The notes: generated from the sequence alone by a model not told the origin. Shown: positions 7,436 through 17,209, counted from the stretch's first letter. The stretch: DNA of 64,000 nucleotides from Ectobacillus sp042610425 (GCF_042610425.1 NZ_JBGJZM010000001.1:868001-932000); one strand, 5' to 3'. Numbers and translations are program-made.

Positions 7436-9736
7436 ATGAGTAAACAGGAATTTTTACTTGAAGGATTAGATTGTGCGAACTGTGCTGCGAAAATAGAAGA
7501 AAATGTGAAACAATTGTCAGGAGTTACTTCGTGCTCTGTTAATTTTATGTCCCGAACGCTGACGTTAGAAACGACTGGAAGCGATGATGCGGTAATTGAT
7601 AAAACAAAAACTATCGTTAGAACAATAGAGCCAAACGTACGTATGAAAGAAAAATATGAAGAAATGAGTCTACTATTACAAGGTCTGGACTGCGCTAACT
7701 GCGCATCTAAAATTGAAGACAAAGTGACACATTTAGATGGTGTCCGAAACGTTTCTATGAATTTTGTAGATAAAACATTATCCCTGCAGACAGAAATTGA
7801 ACGAAAGCAAGAAACACTTGCAAGAGTAAAAAAGATTGTAGCGGAAATTGAACCAGGTGTGAAAGTTATGCGAAAAGCTAGGGAACATAAAGAAGAATCG
7901 ATGGCTATTCCGTATCGATTACTTATGGGTTTTATTCTCTTTACTATAACATTTATCTTTTCATTTTCTGAACCAATAAAGCTTGTTCTCTTTTTATTTG
8001 CATACGTTCTTACAGGAGGAGATGTTGTTACAAAAGCTGTGAAGAATATTGTTCGAGGAAAATGGTTAGACGAAAACTTTTTAATGACCATAGCAACGAT
8101 TGGAGCTTTTGCAATAGGACAGTATCCAGAAGGAGTTGCTGTCATGCTTTTTTATCAAATAGGGGAGTATTTTCAAAGCTTTGCGGTTCATCGTAGTAGA
8201 AAATCGATTGCCTCCTTACTCGATATTCGTCCAGATTATGCAAATATTATTAAAGGGGATGGTGTGGAGAAAATATCTCCTTCCGAAGTGCAGATTGGTG
8301 ATTTTATTATTGTACGCCCAGGCGAAAAAGTCCCTTTAGATGGAAAGGTAGTAGATGGAGCCTCGTTTGTTGATACGTCTGCTATTACAGGAGAATCAAT
8401 TCCACGTGAAGTGATGCAGGGCAGTGTTCTGTTAAGTGGGTTTGTGAATCAAAATGGGTTGCTAACGTTGCGGGTTATAAAAGAATACAATGACTCGGCA
8501 GTTATGAAAATTCTTGAACTTGTACAAAATTCAGGAAGTAAAAAAGCCCATGCAGAAGCGTTTATTACGAAGTTTGCACGTGTTTATACACCATTTGTTG
8601 TAATCGCGGCAGCTTTACTTGCAATCATACCTCCTCTTTTCATCGTGGGGGCAAGTTTTTCAGATTGGTTGTATCGTTCTCTTATTTTTCTAGTCATTTC
8701 TTGTCCTTGTGCTCTAGTTGTCTCGATTCCCCTTAGCTATTTTGGCGGAATTGGGGGAGCTTCAAGACGAGGTATTCTTATTAAGGGAAGCAATTATTTA
8801 GAAGCGTTGAACCGTGTGAAATATGTTGTTTTTGATAAAACAGGAACATTAACAAAAGGAAATTTCAAAGTAACCAATATATACGCACAAGATAGTATCA
8901 CTGCAGAACGAGTGATAGAATATGCGGCTCTAGCAGAAGTTCATTCTCATCATCCAATTGCTAGGGCGATTCAATCATTTTACGGGAAACCATGCAATCC
9001 AGATCTCATCGAACAATATGAAGAAATACCAGGTTATGGCGCCATTGCTACTATGGTAGATGGCAAACAGATTGCTGTTGGAAATGCAAAATTCATGAAC
9101 AAGTTAAACATTTCTTATAATCCTTCCATGGATATGGGCACGATTGTATATGTTGCTGTTAATGCTATGTATGCGGGTTGTATTACAATTGCAGATGAAT
9201 GGAAAGATGATAGTAAGAATACGGTCCAACGTTTAAAGAAAATCGGGATCAAACGGATTGTTATGTTGACCGGAGATGCTAAGAGAGTAGCAAATGAAGT
9301 TGGAAAAGGTATAGGAATCGATGAAATTCACGCTGAGTTATTGCCGCATCAAAAGGTAGAAAAAGTAGAAGAACTCGAGACATCAAAATTGCCAAGTGAA
9401 GCGGTTCTTTTTGTTGGAGATGGGATAAACGATACGCCCGTTCTTGCGAGAGCAGATATCGGTGTGGCAATGGGAGGCATTGGTTCAGATGCCGCCATCG
9501 AAGCAGCTGACATCGTGATTATGACAGATGAACCTTCCAAACTCCCAGAAGCCATTATGATTGCTAAACGGACGCGAAAAATTGTCTACGAAAATATTAT
9601 CTTTGCGTTGGGAGTAAAAGGTATATTCTTACTATTGGGAGCATTTGGGTATGCGACTATGTGGGAAGCAGTATTTTCAGATGTAGGAGTTACATTTCTT
9701 GCTGTATTAAATGCATTACGCGCTCTAAGAGTATAA
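7436..9736 (+). CDS. cadA: CadA/ZntA-type P1B heavy-metal exporting ATPase
   Basis: A 766-residue ATPase that exports Cd/Zn/Pb across the cytoplasmic membrane. It has two tandem N-terminal heavy-metal-associated domains (each with GLDCANCA; ~10-16 and ~84-90), the TGES actuator motif, the CPC metal site in SCPCALVVSIP, the DKTGTLTKG phosphorylation site, HSHHPIARA (HP motif) and GDGINDTPVLA. CPC with two GLDCxNC domains is typical of Cd/Zn rather than Cu exporters, which usually carry GMxCxxC. ATG 7436 is chosen because AAAAGGGAGAGGG precedes it; an upstream ATG at 7406 lacks a site. Co-transcribed with the cadC-like repressor. Confidence 0.92.
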   Translation: MSKQEFLLEGLDCANCAAKIEENVKQLSGVTSCSVNFMSRTLTLETTGSDDAVIDKTKTIVRTIEPNVRMKEKYEEMSLLLQGLDCANCASKIEDKVTHLDGVRNVSMNFVDKTLSLQTEIERKQETLARVKKIVAEIEPGVKVMRKAREHKEESMAIPYRLLMGFILFTITFIFSFSEPIKLVLFLFAYVLTGGDVVTKAVKNIVRGKWLDENFLMTIATIGAFAIGQYPEGVAVMLFYQIGEYFQSFAVHRSRKSIASLLDIRPDYANIIKGDGVEKISPSEVQIGDFIIVRPGEKVPLDGKVVDGASFVDTSAITGESIPREVMQGSVLLSGFVNQNGLLTLRVIKEYNDSAVMKILELVQNSGSKKAHAEAFITKFARVYTPFVVIAAALLAIIPPLFIVGASFSDWLYRSLIFLVISCPCALVVSIPLSYFGGIGGASRRGILIKGSNYLEALNRVKYVVFDKTGTLTKGNFKVTNIYAQDSITAERVIEYAALAEVHSHHPIARAIQSFYGKPCNPDLIEQYEEIPGYGAIATMVDGKQIAVGNAKFMNKLNISYNPSMDMGTIVYVAVNAMYAGCITIADEWKDDSKNTVQRLKKIGIKRIVMLTGDAKRVANEVGKGIGIDEIHAELLPHQKVEKVEELETSKLPSEAVLFVGDGINDTPVLARADIGVAMGGIGSDAAIEAADIVIMTDEPSKLPEAIMIAKRTRKIVYENIIFALGVKGIFLLLGAFGYATMWEAVFSDVGVTFLAVLNALRALRV

Positions 9737-9774
9737 AAATGTAGTGAAAAACTACGATTGAAAGGAGAATTATG

Positions 9775-10149
9775 ATGATTGATGAAACATTACAAGCATT
9801 TTTTAAAAAGAGTGCATGTATAGATAAGCGCGGATTTCATTCCTATTATCTAGTTGAGAAAAATAATCAGTATGAAATTCAAGACGACGAGGTAGCAGTA
9901 GGGAGAACACTTTCTATTCAGTATAATGATGAAAATGAAGTAAAGCTTTCTCTCTATAGTGATGGACTCCCCCTTGTTGATGTCCAAAGGATACCAATTA
10001 GCAAGGTTACAATTATAAAGGATAAAGACGAAGAAAGTATCCAATTTGTGCTTGAACGTATGCCTAGTCGAATGCTGAAAGTGAATGTAAAACCTCATTT
10101 CTCTATTCAATTTACAATGTACTGGGAAGTTTGTGAAGATTGTGAATAG
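9775..10149 (+). CDS. Hypothetical protein downstream of cadA (124 aa)
   Basis: Soluble, acidic 124-residue protein without signal peptide or membrane segments, mostly predicted beta structure, ending in WEVCEDCE. The CxxC in an acidic tail could bind metal, but that is inference. The start at 9775 has AAAGGAG 7 bases upstream. It follows cadA by 38 bases, with a small GTAGT/ACTAC hairpin between, and precedes a terminator, so it is likely the last gene of the cadC-cadA operon. I do not recognise the family. Confidence 0.65.
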   Translation: MIDETLQAFFKKSACIDKRGFHSYYLVEKNNQYEIQDDEVAVGRTLSIQYNDENEVKLSLYSDGLPLVDVQRIPISKVTIIKDKDEESIQFVLERMPSRMLKVNVKPHFSIQFTMYWEVCEDCE

Positions 10150-10172
10150 GAGGTATTGCTTAATTACGAATC

Positions 10173-10206
10173 AAGATGAGTACAGAATAGTACTTGTCTT
10201 TTTTTT
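10173..10206 (+). terminator. Rho-independent terminator of the cad operon
   Basis: Stem AAGA..AGTAC / GTACT..TCTT followed by a run of eight T. Confidence 0.65.
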
Positions 10207-10212
10207 ACGTAC

Positions 10213-11250
10213 CTAATGTTCCGTTTTTTTGATAACAATGAGTGGAAGCAGGATAATACTAACCCATCCAATTAAGGGATATAGAATATGTAATAGATGA
10301 CTATAGTTTATAAAACTGATAAGATAAGCCACTAAAAGTATGATGTAAATATAGCTATTGCTACGCCGCCCTGTCATGGATTGCAATTGTTTAGTCATAC
10401 CGTATATATTTCCAATTAGTGTTGTAAATACTTCTCCAAAAATAATAAGAATAAAGAAAAAATGAAAAACAGAGTTGAATTTTCGAACGACCTCCGCCAT
10501 AGGGATGCTATACTCATAAAATTGATCGACGGTTAAAATGGCTAGTTGACTACATAGTAAGATTAGGAATAAACCAAGCCCACCAAATATTCCACCCCAT
10601 TTCATGACAGTTTCATCATTTACCTCGTAAGCCAATGGAACGAGAACACTTTGTGCAAGGGCCAGATTCATGGCGACATAGGTAATGGGACTTGTAAACC
10701 ACTTTATATTCCAAACCTCATCAGGAAAGGAAAGGAGAGTAGTCGTCCATGTATTGGATAGAGTTGTACAGTAGAGTCCAATAATAAAGATCATCATGAT
10801 TGGCACAACAAGAGAATTCACCTCGAATACCCCTTGTAATCCGCGCGATAGAATAAGAATACAAGCAATGATAGTTAGTACAATTCCAAGTTGCCGAGGA
10901 AGTCTCAATTGTTCTTCAAACACTGCACCTGCCCCAGCAAGCATAACACTCGTGACACTAAGTAAAATAAAAAGAAGCAATGCATTTACAATATTTCCTG
11001 CAATATTACCGAATAAAAATATATTGAATTCCTGTGCGGAATACGCACGGATTTTACATGCTAATATCATCATTTTTGTTCCGATTGTGATAAATAATAT
11101 ACCGCTAAGGAGAATCCCAATGGTTCCATATGTACCATGAACTGTGAAAAATTCAACAATTTCTCTGCCAGTTGCAAAACCAGCGCCTACAACGGTGCCT
11201 ATATATGTTGCTGCAACTCGCTTCGTCGTTTTCCATTGTTGCTCGTTCAT
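10213..11250 (-). CDS. ykvI: YkvI-like polytopic membrane protein
   Basis: A 345-residue integral membrane protein with about ten hydrophobic helices. The first contains ATYIGTVVGAGFATGREIVEFF, the glycine-rich broken-helix signature of LeuT/APC-fold transporters of the YkvI group. Substrate is unknown; amino-acid-like solutes are a guess from the fold. A monocistronic minus-strand gene between the cad terminator and the fru operon. A perfect 8-base inverted repeat lies about 23 bases upstream of its start. Confidence 0.75.
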   Translation of the reverse strand: MNEQQWKTTKRVAATYIGTVVGAGFATGREIVEFFTVHGTYGTIGILLSGILFITIGTKMMILACKIRAYSAQEFNIFLFGNIAGNIVNALLLFILLSVTSVMLAGAGAVFEEQLRLPRQLGIVLTIIACILILSRGLQGVFEVNSLVVPIMMIFIIGLYCTTLSNTWTTTLLSFPDEVWNIKWFTSPITYVAMNLALAQSVLVPLAYEVNDETVMKWGGIFGGLGLFLILLCSQLAILTVDQFYEYSIPMAEVVRKFNSVFHFFFILIIFGEVFTTLIGNIYGMTKQLQSMTGRRSNSYIYIILLVAYLISFINYSHLLHILYPLIGWVSIILLPLIVIKKTEH

Positions 11251-11272
11251 GCCATCATCCTTTCTTACTCGT

Positions 11273-11294
11273 CAACTATTTATATGAATAGTTG
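11273..11294. repeat. Inverted repeat upstream of ykvI
   Basis: CAACTATT-N6-AATAGTTG, perfect, 23 bases upstream of the ykvI ATG. Could be an operator or a 5' leader hairpin. Confidence 0.5.
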
Positions 11295-11389
11295 TGCAAG
11301 TTTAGAAGTAAGAGAAATGAATGATCCTGTACGTTTGAATGAATTGTGAACGATTATGATTTTTTTTGAATAGAAATAAATGATTTTGG

Positions 11390-11418
11390 TTGTAAAATGA
11401 AAGGGCTTTCTGTATGAT
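11390..11418 (+). promoter_or_regulatory. Probable fruR operon promoter
   Basis: TTGTAA (11390-11395), 17-base spacer, TATGAT (11413-11418), 22 bases before the TTG start of fruR. Confidence 0.5.
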
Positions 11419-11440
11419 AAGGCTATGAGGAGGTGCAAAG

Positions 11441-12193
11441 TTGTTAACAGAAGAAAGACATCAAATCATATTAGATTTAGTAAAGAAACAAGGGATTGTT
11501 AAGTTACAAGAACTTATAGAATCAACTGAATCATCTGAATCCACTATTCGAAGAGATTTGATTTTACTTGAGCAGAAAAACTATTTAAAGCGAGTTCATG
11601 GCGGTGCTTCATCACTGCAAGCAAAGGGAAAAGAACTTAGCATGAATGAAAAAACGTTCAAAAACATTCAAGAAAAGAAATTAATTGGCCAGTATGCTGC
11701 ATCTCTAGTAGAGGATGGAACTTGTATCTATTTGGATGCGGGTAGCACAACATATGAAATAATTCCTTATTTAAGTGGTAAAGATATTACAGTTGTTACA
11801 AATGGTCTTATGCATATTGAAGCGCTGGTTCAATCTAATATACGTGCCTACTTAATTGGCGGCATGATGAAAAGTAATACAAGAGCGCTAGTAGGAAGTA
11901 CAGCATTAGAAACGTTATTGAAATTTCGCTTTGACATTTGCTTTCTAGGAACCAATGGTGTACATCCGGTCCATGGATATACAACTCCTGACCCCGAGGA
12001 AGCATTGTTAAAGAAAACAGCATTAGATTTATCGAATACATGTTATGTAGTAGCAGATCCAACGAAATTTTCAGAAGTATCTTTTGTGAAAATTGCAGAT
12101 TTATCTGCTGCAACGATTATAACTACACATATGGAGGATGATGAGATAGCATCCTATATACAAAAAACAAAAATAAAGGTCGTGAATGTATGA
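11441..12193 (+). CDS. fruR: DeoR-family fructose operon repressor
   Basis: A 250-residue DeoR-type regulator. The N-terminal helix-turn-helix (~18-40, KLQELIESTESSESTIRRDLILLE) ends in the family signature RVHGGA. The C-terminal sugar-phosphate-sensing domain contains DAGSTTYEI and VVTNG. The TTG start is set by AGGAGGTG 5 bases upstream. Its TGA overlaps the fruK ATG (ATGA), and fruA follows, so this is the local repressor of fructose uptake, probably released by fructose-1-phosphate as in related systems. Confidence 0.9.
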   Translation: MLTEERHQIILDLVKKQGIVKLQELIESTESSESTIRRDLILLEQKNYLKRVHGGASSLQAKGKELSMNEKTFKNIQEKKLIGQYAASLVEDGTCIYLDAGSTTYEIIPYLSGKDITVVTNGLMHIEALVQSNIRAYLIGGMMKSNTRALVGSTALETLLKFRFDICFLGTNGVHPVHGYTTPDPEEALLKKTALDLSNTCYVVADPTKFSEVSFVKIADLSAATIITTHMEDDEIASYIQKTKIKVVNV

Positions 12194-13101
12194 TTTACAC
12201 AGTAACATTAAATCCTTCTGTAGATTATTTAATTCGTGTTGACCAGTTTGAAGAGAACAAGGTAAACCGAGTTGATTCTGAAGAGAAGTTTCCAGGAGGC
12301 AAAGGAATTAATGTTTCTCGCGTCTTAAACCGATTAGATGTTCCAACAAAGGCTCTCGGATTTCTAGGAGGCTTTACAGGTGGCTTTATCCAAACAGAAT
12401 TGGATAAAGAACACGTACAAACGGACTTTGTAAAGGTAAGCGGAGATTCACGGATTAATATTAAATTAAAATCTAGCAAGGAATCCGAAATTAATGGCAA
12501 AGGACCTGCCATAACAGAGGAACAGTTAAATGAGTTAGTTGATAAAATTGAAAGCATCCCAAGTGATAGCGTACTTGTTCTTGCAGGAAGTATTCCAGCA
12601 TCCTTACCTGACACGTTTTACAAAATGGTAACGGAAAAAAGCAGCAGACGTGGTGTAAAAGTAGCTGTCGATGCAAGTGGAAAAATCCTTCTAGATGTGG
12701 TTGGGTATCATCCGTTTTTCATTAAGCCGAATCATCACGAACTAGGTGATTTGTTCGACGTAACAATCTCTAATGTTCAAGATGCAGCAAAATATGGCAG
12801 ACAGCTTGTAGACATGGGTGCAGAAAATGTAGTGGTTTCAATGGCTGGAGAAGGTGCGCTGCTTCTTACAAGAGAAAAAAGCTATCTTGCAAATGTACCA
12901 AAAGGAACGGTAGTGAATTCTGTTGGTGCTGGAGATTCTCTAGTCGCTGGTTTTCTTGGTACGTATGCAAAGACTAATAATATAATAGAAGCATTTCGTT
13001 TTGGCGTTGCAACAGGGAGTGCAACTGCATTTTCAGCAGATTTAGCGACAAAAGAAAAAATAGAAGAACTATTGTCACAAGTTACAATAAAAACTCTATA
13101 G
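12190..13101 (+). CDS. fruK: 1-phosphofructokinase
   Basis: A 303-residue PfkB-family kinase phosphorylating fructose-1-phosphate to fructose-1,6-bisphosphate. N-terminal signature EKFPGGKGINVSRVL (~32-46), LAGSIPASLP mid-protein, and the catalytic VNSVGAGDSLVAGFLG near the C-terminus with the catalytic Asp of GAGDS. Length matches FruK/LacC-type enzymes; context with fruR and fruA decides fructose-1-phosphate. Starts within the fruR stop codon, so translation is coupled. Confidence 0.93.
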   Translation: MIYTVTLNPSVDYLIRVDQFEENKVNRVDSEEKFPGGKGINVSRVLNRLDVPTKALGFLGGFTGGFIQTELDKEHVQTDFVKVSGDSRINIKLKSSKESEINGKGPAITEEQLNELVDKIESIPSDSVLVLAGSIPASLPDTFYKMVTEKSSRRGVKVAVDASGKILLDVVGYHPFFIKPNHHELGDLFDVTISNVQDAAKYGRQLVDMGAENVVVSMAGEGALLLTREKSYLANVPKGTVVNSVGAGDSLVAGFLGTYAKTNNIIEAFRFGVATGSATAFSADLATKEKIEELLSQVTIKTL

Positions 13102-13116
13102 AAATGAGGGAGTAGA

Positions 13117-14973
13117 ATGAAAATTACTGAATTACTTAAAAAAGATACAATTATTATTGATTTAAAAGCAACTTCAAAGTTTGAAGCAATCGACGAGCTT
13201 GTTAACAAGCTTGCCAGTAGCGGAAGATTAAATGATAAGGCAAAATACAAGGAAGCAATTTTAATGCGTGAGTCACAAAGTACAACTGGCATAGGGGAAG
13301 GAATTGCGATTCCCCATGCCAAGACAGCAGCAGTGAAAACACCTGCAATCTGTTTTGGTAAATCAGAAGCTGGGATTGATTATGATGCATTAGATGGACA
13401 ACCTTCTCATCTGTTTTTTATGATTGCCGCGAGTGAAGGTGCTAACAATGCACATTTGGAAACGTTATCTCGTCTTTCCACCTTCTTAATGGATACAGCA
13501 TTTCGTACAAAATTACTTTCAGCGAAAACGCCAGATGATGTGATTCGATTCATAGATGCGAAAGAAAAACAAGTTGAGGAAGAAGAAAAATTAGAGAGAG
13601 GCAACGAAATGGCGACAAAAGGAAAAATTTTAGCAGTTACAGCATGTCCGACTGGTATTGCTCATACTTATATGGCGGCTGACGCTTTAAAGAATAAAGC
13701 GAAAGAGATGGGCATTGAAATCAAGGTAGAAACAAACGGATCTACTGGGGTGAAAAATAAGTTAACTGACGAAGAAATTCGTGATGCCGTTGCAATTATC
13801 GTAGCAGCAGACAAAAAAGTGGACATGGATCGTTTTGCTGGAAAGCATGTCATTGAAGTACCGGTTGCAGCAGGGATTCGGAAACCAGAAGAATTACTAA
13901 ATCGTGCCGTTTCTCAGGATGCACCTCTTTATAAAGCAAGTGGCTCTAGCGAAAAAACAGAAAAAAGTGCAGGTACAGGAATTTATAAGCATCTTATGAA
14001 TGGTGTGTCAAACATGCTACCATTCGTAGTAGGCGGTGGTATTTTAATCGCACTAGCATTTGCATTCGGCGGAATTCATGCAGAAGGACCGATTGCTTCC
14101 ACATTAATGAAAATCGGTGGCGGTACAGGGGCTTTCTTCTTCATCGTACCAGTATTAGCAGGGTTTATTGCAAGTAGCATTGCAGATCGTCCAGGGTTTG
14201 CACCAGGTATGGTTGGTGGGTACTTGGCAGCACAAGCTGGCGCTGGTTTCTTGGGTGGTTTGATTGCCGGTTTCCTTGCAGGTTATGTTGTTCTAGGTTT
14301 GAAAAAAGCATTCTCAGGTCTTCCTCAGCAATTAGAAGGTATTAAACCAGTTCTATTATATCCGTTGTTCGGTGTAATGATTACAGGTTTGATTATGGTA
14401 TTAGTGATTAATGATCCAGTTGTATTTATCAACAAATCTTTAACAGGTTGGTTAAATGGCTTAAGTGGAACAAACGCAATTTTGCTTGGTTTGCTTCTTG
14501 GTGGTATGATGGCAGTCGATATGGGAGGTCCAATCAACAAAGCAGCATTTACATTCGGTTTAGCAGCAATAGCATCAAACAATTTTGGCCCGCACGCAGC
14601 AGTAATGGCTGGAGGTATGGTTCCGCCACTCGGTATCGCGCTTGCAACAACTTTCTTTAAAAATAAATTTACAGCAGCTGAACGTGAATCAGGTCTTACG
14701 AACTACATCATGGGTGCATCATTTATCACAGAAGGTGCGATTCCATTTGCAGCAGCTGACCCCGTTCGTGTTATTGCAAGCTGTATTGTCGGATCTGCAT
14801 TAGCAGGTGCACTTACAGAAGCATTCGGAATTACACTACCAGCACCGCACGGCGGAATCTTCGTAATCCCGCTTGTGAATAACCCACTTCTTTACTTGGT
14901 AGCTATTTTAATTGGATCCGCAGTAACAGCAATTATGCTTGGTATTTGGAAAAAACCAGTTGAAAAACTATAA
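13117..14973 (+). CDS. fruA: PTS fructose transporter, EIIABC
   Basis: A 618-residue phosphotransferase permease that imports fructose as fructose-1-phosphate. Domains in order: EIIA (1-~145) with the phospho-His in GIGEGIAIPHAKT; a linker with charged coiled region; EIIB (~165-265) with phospho-Cys in VTACPTGIAHTYMAA; and a hydrophobic EIIC (~285-615) with VDMGGPINKAAF and ITEGAIPFAAADP. Last gene of fruRKA; a strong terminator follows. Confidence 0.94.
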   Translation: MKITELLKKDTIIIDLKATSKFEAIDELVNKLASSGRLNDKAKYKEAILMRESQSTTGIGEGIAIPHAKTAAVKTPAICFGKSEAGIDYDALDGQPSHLFFMIAASEGANNAHLETLSRLSTFLMDTAFRTKLLSAKTPDDVIRFIDAKEKQVEEEEKLERGNEMATKGKILAVTACPTGIAHTYMAADALKNKAKEMGIEIKVETNGSTGVKNKLTDEEIRDAVAIIVAADKKVDMDRFAGKHVIEVPVAAGIRKPEELLNRAVSQDAPLYKASGSSEKTEKSAGTGIYKHLMNGVSNMLPFVVGGGILIALAFAFGGIHAEGPIASTLMKIGGGTGAFFFIVPVLAGFIASSIADRPGFAPGMVGGYLAAQAGAGFLGGLIAGFLAGYVVLGLKKAFSGLPQQLEGIKPVLLYPLFGVMITGLIMVLVINDPVVFINKSLTGWLNGLSGTNAILLGLLLGGMMAVDMGGPINKAAFTFGLAAIASNNFGPHAAVMAGGMVPPLGIALATTFFKNKFTAAERESGLTNYIMGASFITEGAIPFAAADPVRVIASCIVGSALAGALTEAFGITLPAPHGGIFVIPLVNNPLLYLVAILIGSAVTAIMLGIWKKPVEKL

Positions 14974-14984
14974 AGAAATATAAG

Positions 14985-15017
14985 AAAACCGATGCTACAA
15001 TAGGCATCGGTTTTTTT
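14985..15017 (+). terminator. Terminator of fruRKA
   Basis: AAAACCGATGC / GGCATCGGTTTT stem followed by T-rich tract. Confidence 0.85.
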
Positions 15018-15123
15018 GTACTTTCTTCGAATGAAAACTAAATGAAGCGTTTTTTTTCATACTTTTTCTAATATTTAAAAATTACATATGATACAATTAA
15101 GAGTATGAAAGGGAGGGGATGTC

Positions 15124-15564
15124 ATGTTTCACTTCTTTAAACAAGCAAGCAAAGAAAGAGAGATTACAAAGGAAGAATTAGAACAGGCAATGGCACAATT
15201 TCTTGAGCACAATCCACGTGTTACGTATACTGTACTTGTAAATGAGGATTATACAGTAAATTATAAAATTTTAAAGCCATACTTGCCCGCAACGCCCACC
15301 AATTCATTTTTAATTACGAGAGAGACACTTGAAGTATTTGAGGATTCAGAGATAAATAAACAATTTGTGAAAGAAATAGATGCTGTTCAGCGAGCGGTCG
15401 ATTTATATGTAGTAGATAAAGAGACATTCCCAATCATTGACGGGGATTCTGATCGTAAAATTAGTTCGATGAAACTAAGACCGTACTTAGGACACGAACT
15501 AGAACATGATTTATATATATCAGAGAAACATTTTTTAGTGACAAGTAAACCTGATCATAAATAA
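15124..15564 (+). CDS. Hypothetical protein, DUF3939-like (146 aa)
   Basis: Soluble 146-residue protein with an N-terminal helical part (ITKEELEQAMAQFLEHNP) and alternating beta-rich segments, no signal peptide. GGGAGGGG is 6 bases before the ATG. My recollection is that it resembles a Bacillus family of unknown function (DUF3939); this is a weak assignment. It sits between the fru terminator and an MFS transporter gene, without a terminator before the latter. Confidence 0.6.
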   Translation: MFHFFKQASKEREITKEELEQAMAQFLEHNPRVTYTVLVNEDYTVNYKILKPYLPATPTNSFLITRETLEVFEDSEINKQFVKEIDAVQRAVDLYVVDKETFPIIDGDSDRKISSMKLRPYLGHELEHDLYISEKHFLVTSKPDHK

Positions 15565-15631
15565 ATCTTGTTTGTGGTAAAGCAGAGTTGTTGTTCTTTT
15601 GGTGTTTTACTATTTAATGAGGAGAAAAGTT

Positions 15632-16879
15632 GTGAAGTGGAAAGAATGGAATCTTAACTTAAAAATCCGTTTAATCGGTGAGTCTTTGTACGGTTTATTT
15701 TACTGGATGTTACTACCGTTTATGGCTATTTATTTTTCCGATTCATTTGGGAAGGAGATGGCTGGCTATCTTCTTATTGCTTCTCAGTTTCTGTCTGTGT
15801 TGGCTACTTTATTTGGAGGATATTTAGCGGATACATATGGTCGTAAGAGAATGATGGTAATTAGTACATTTGTTCAAAGTTTTGCTTTTATATTATTTAC
15901 GTTTGCAAATTCATCGATTTTAGAATCCCCGCTATTAACCTTTATAGCATTCTCTTTACTCGGTATTATGGGATCCTTGTATTATCCAGCAAGTGCTGCA
16001 ATGGTTTCAGATACTGTACAAGAAGATAAACAAAGTAATGTATTTGCTGTTTTTTATACTGCAATTAATATAAATGTTGTTGCTGGTCCTATTATTGGGG
16101 CTTATTTTTTCTTTACACACCGTTTTGAATTATTACTTGTAAGTACAATTGTAAATGTGATGCTCGCTTTTGTTTTTCAAATTTTTATTCGTGAAACGTT
16201 GCCGATTCATACAGGAGTAGATAATAAATCGTGGATTACTGTCCTTAAGGAACAAGTGAGTAATTATAAGGTTATCTTTCAAGATCGTATATTTTTTATT
16301 TTTATCCTTTCTGGAATTTTCATTGCTCAAACGTATACTCAAATTGATCTCTTATTAGCTGTATATATTAAAGAAATTATCCATGGACAGGTTTTTTTTC
16401 ATTTTTTCATTACGGGTGAAAGTCTTTTTAGTTGGATTATTGCGGAAAATGGTCTACTTGTAGCATTGTTTACCGTTGCTGTAACGAAGTTATCCAATCG
16501 TTTTAGTGAAAAAACAATTTTCATACTTTCTTCGATACTATATGGTATATCAATGCTTGTATTTGATAACGTACCATCTGTAATTGGAATGATTGTTGCC
16601 ATGGCTATATTTACATTGGGAGAGATTGTGGTTGTGGGTATACAGAACAGCTTTGTTTCTAAAATTGCTCCAGAAAATATGCGCGCCCAATATTTTGCTA
16701 CTTCTATGCTTCGCTGGTCCATAGGGAGAACAGTTGCTCCGATTGCTATACCTGTTTCACAATGGCTTGGTTATTCTTTAACCTTTATATTAATAGCCAT
16801 ACTTGCACTTGTGAGTGCTTGTCTATATTGGATTATGTTTACTGTGATGGAGAAAGAAAAAACCAGCTGTCAAATGTAA
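15632..16879 (+). CDS. MFS transporter (multidrug-type)
   Basis: A 415-residue major facilitator with twelve predicted helices. The loop 2-3 signature appears as GGYLADTYGRKRMM (~67-80), and PASAAMVSD follows in helix 5 region. A pattern of drug-efflux MFS proteins is likely, but substrate cannot be inferred. GTG 15632 is chosen because TGAGGAG lies 8 bases upstream; upstream in-frame TTG/GTG codons lack a site. Followed by a bidirectional hairpin. Confidence 0.8.
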   Translation: MKWKEWNLNLKIRLIGESLYGLFYWMLLPFMAIYFSDSFGKEMAGYLLIASQFLSVLATLFGGYLADTYGRKRMMVISTFVQSFAFILFTFANSSILESPLLTFIAFSLLGIMGSLYYPASAAMVSDTVQEDKQSNVFAVFYTAININVVAGPIIGAYFFFTHRFELLLVSTIVNVMLAFVFQIFIRETLPIHTGVDNKSWITVLKEQVSNYKVIFQDRIFFIFILSGIFIAQTYTQIDLLLAVYIKEIIHGQVFFHFFITGESLFSWIIAENGLLVALFTVAVTKLSNRFSEKTIFILSSILYGISMLVFDNVPSVIGMIVAMAIFTLGEIVVVGIQNSFVSKIAPENMRAQYFATSMLRWSIGRTVAPIAIPVSQWLGYSLTFILIAILALVSACLYWIMFTVMEKEKTSCQM

Positions 16880-16897
16880 GTGAATAGCAATAATTAA

Positions 16898-16928
16898 AAA
16901 AGAAGAAAGGTTATAGCCCTTCTTCTTT
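16898..16928. terminator. Bidirectional terminator
   Basis: AAGAAGAAAGG / CCCTTCTTCTT stem between the MFS gene (+) and the small gene on minus, with A and T tracts. Confidence 0.65.
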
Positions 16929-17118
16929 AGCGTTGAAATCCTCTTTCATAATAATTCATATCTGCTAAATCTAAGATATATTGATAATTATCAATTGTTA
17001 ATTGAATATCTTGTCGTTCCGATTCTGTAATGGATGAGGTTTCTAATTTTTCTACTAGTTGTTGTTTTTGAGCTTCTAATCGATTTTTGATTTCTTGGTA
17101 GCTGTATGACATAGTCAT
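16927..17118 (-). CDS. Small helical protein, DUF3896-like (63 aa)
   Basis: 63-residue, highly charged, almost entirely helical protein (YQEIKNRLEAQKQQLVEKLE...), likely a helical hairpin. AAAGGGG is about 9 bases upstream of the ATG. I believe it belongs to a Bacillus family of unknown function (DUF3896), with modest confidence. No function proposed. Confidence 0.6.
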   Translation of the reverse strand: MTMSYSYQEIKNRLEAQKQQLVEKLETSSITESERQDIQLTIDNYQYILDLADMNYYERGFQR

Positions 17119-17209
17119 GGTAACAACCCCTTTAGTATTTCAAATTCTTTCTACTCCTTTATTATAGATGTAAATGGTGCTGATTTATTTCCTTAATTTT
17201 GAATTTTTT

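Noticed and set aside
7339..8145. 268-codon minus-strand ORF opposite cadC end and cadA
   Set aside because: Lies entirely antisense to clear P-type ATPase and HMA domains; Ser/Phe-rich shadow composition and no ribosome binding site.
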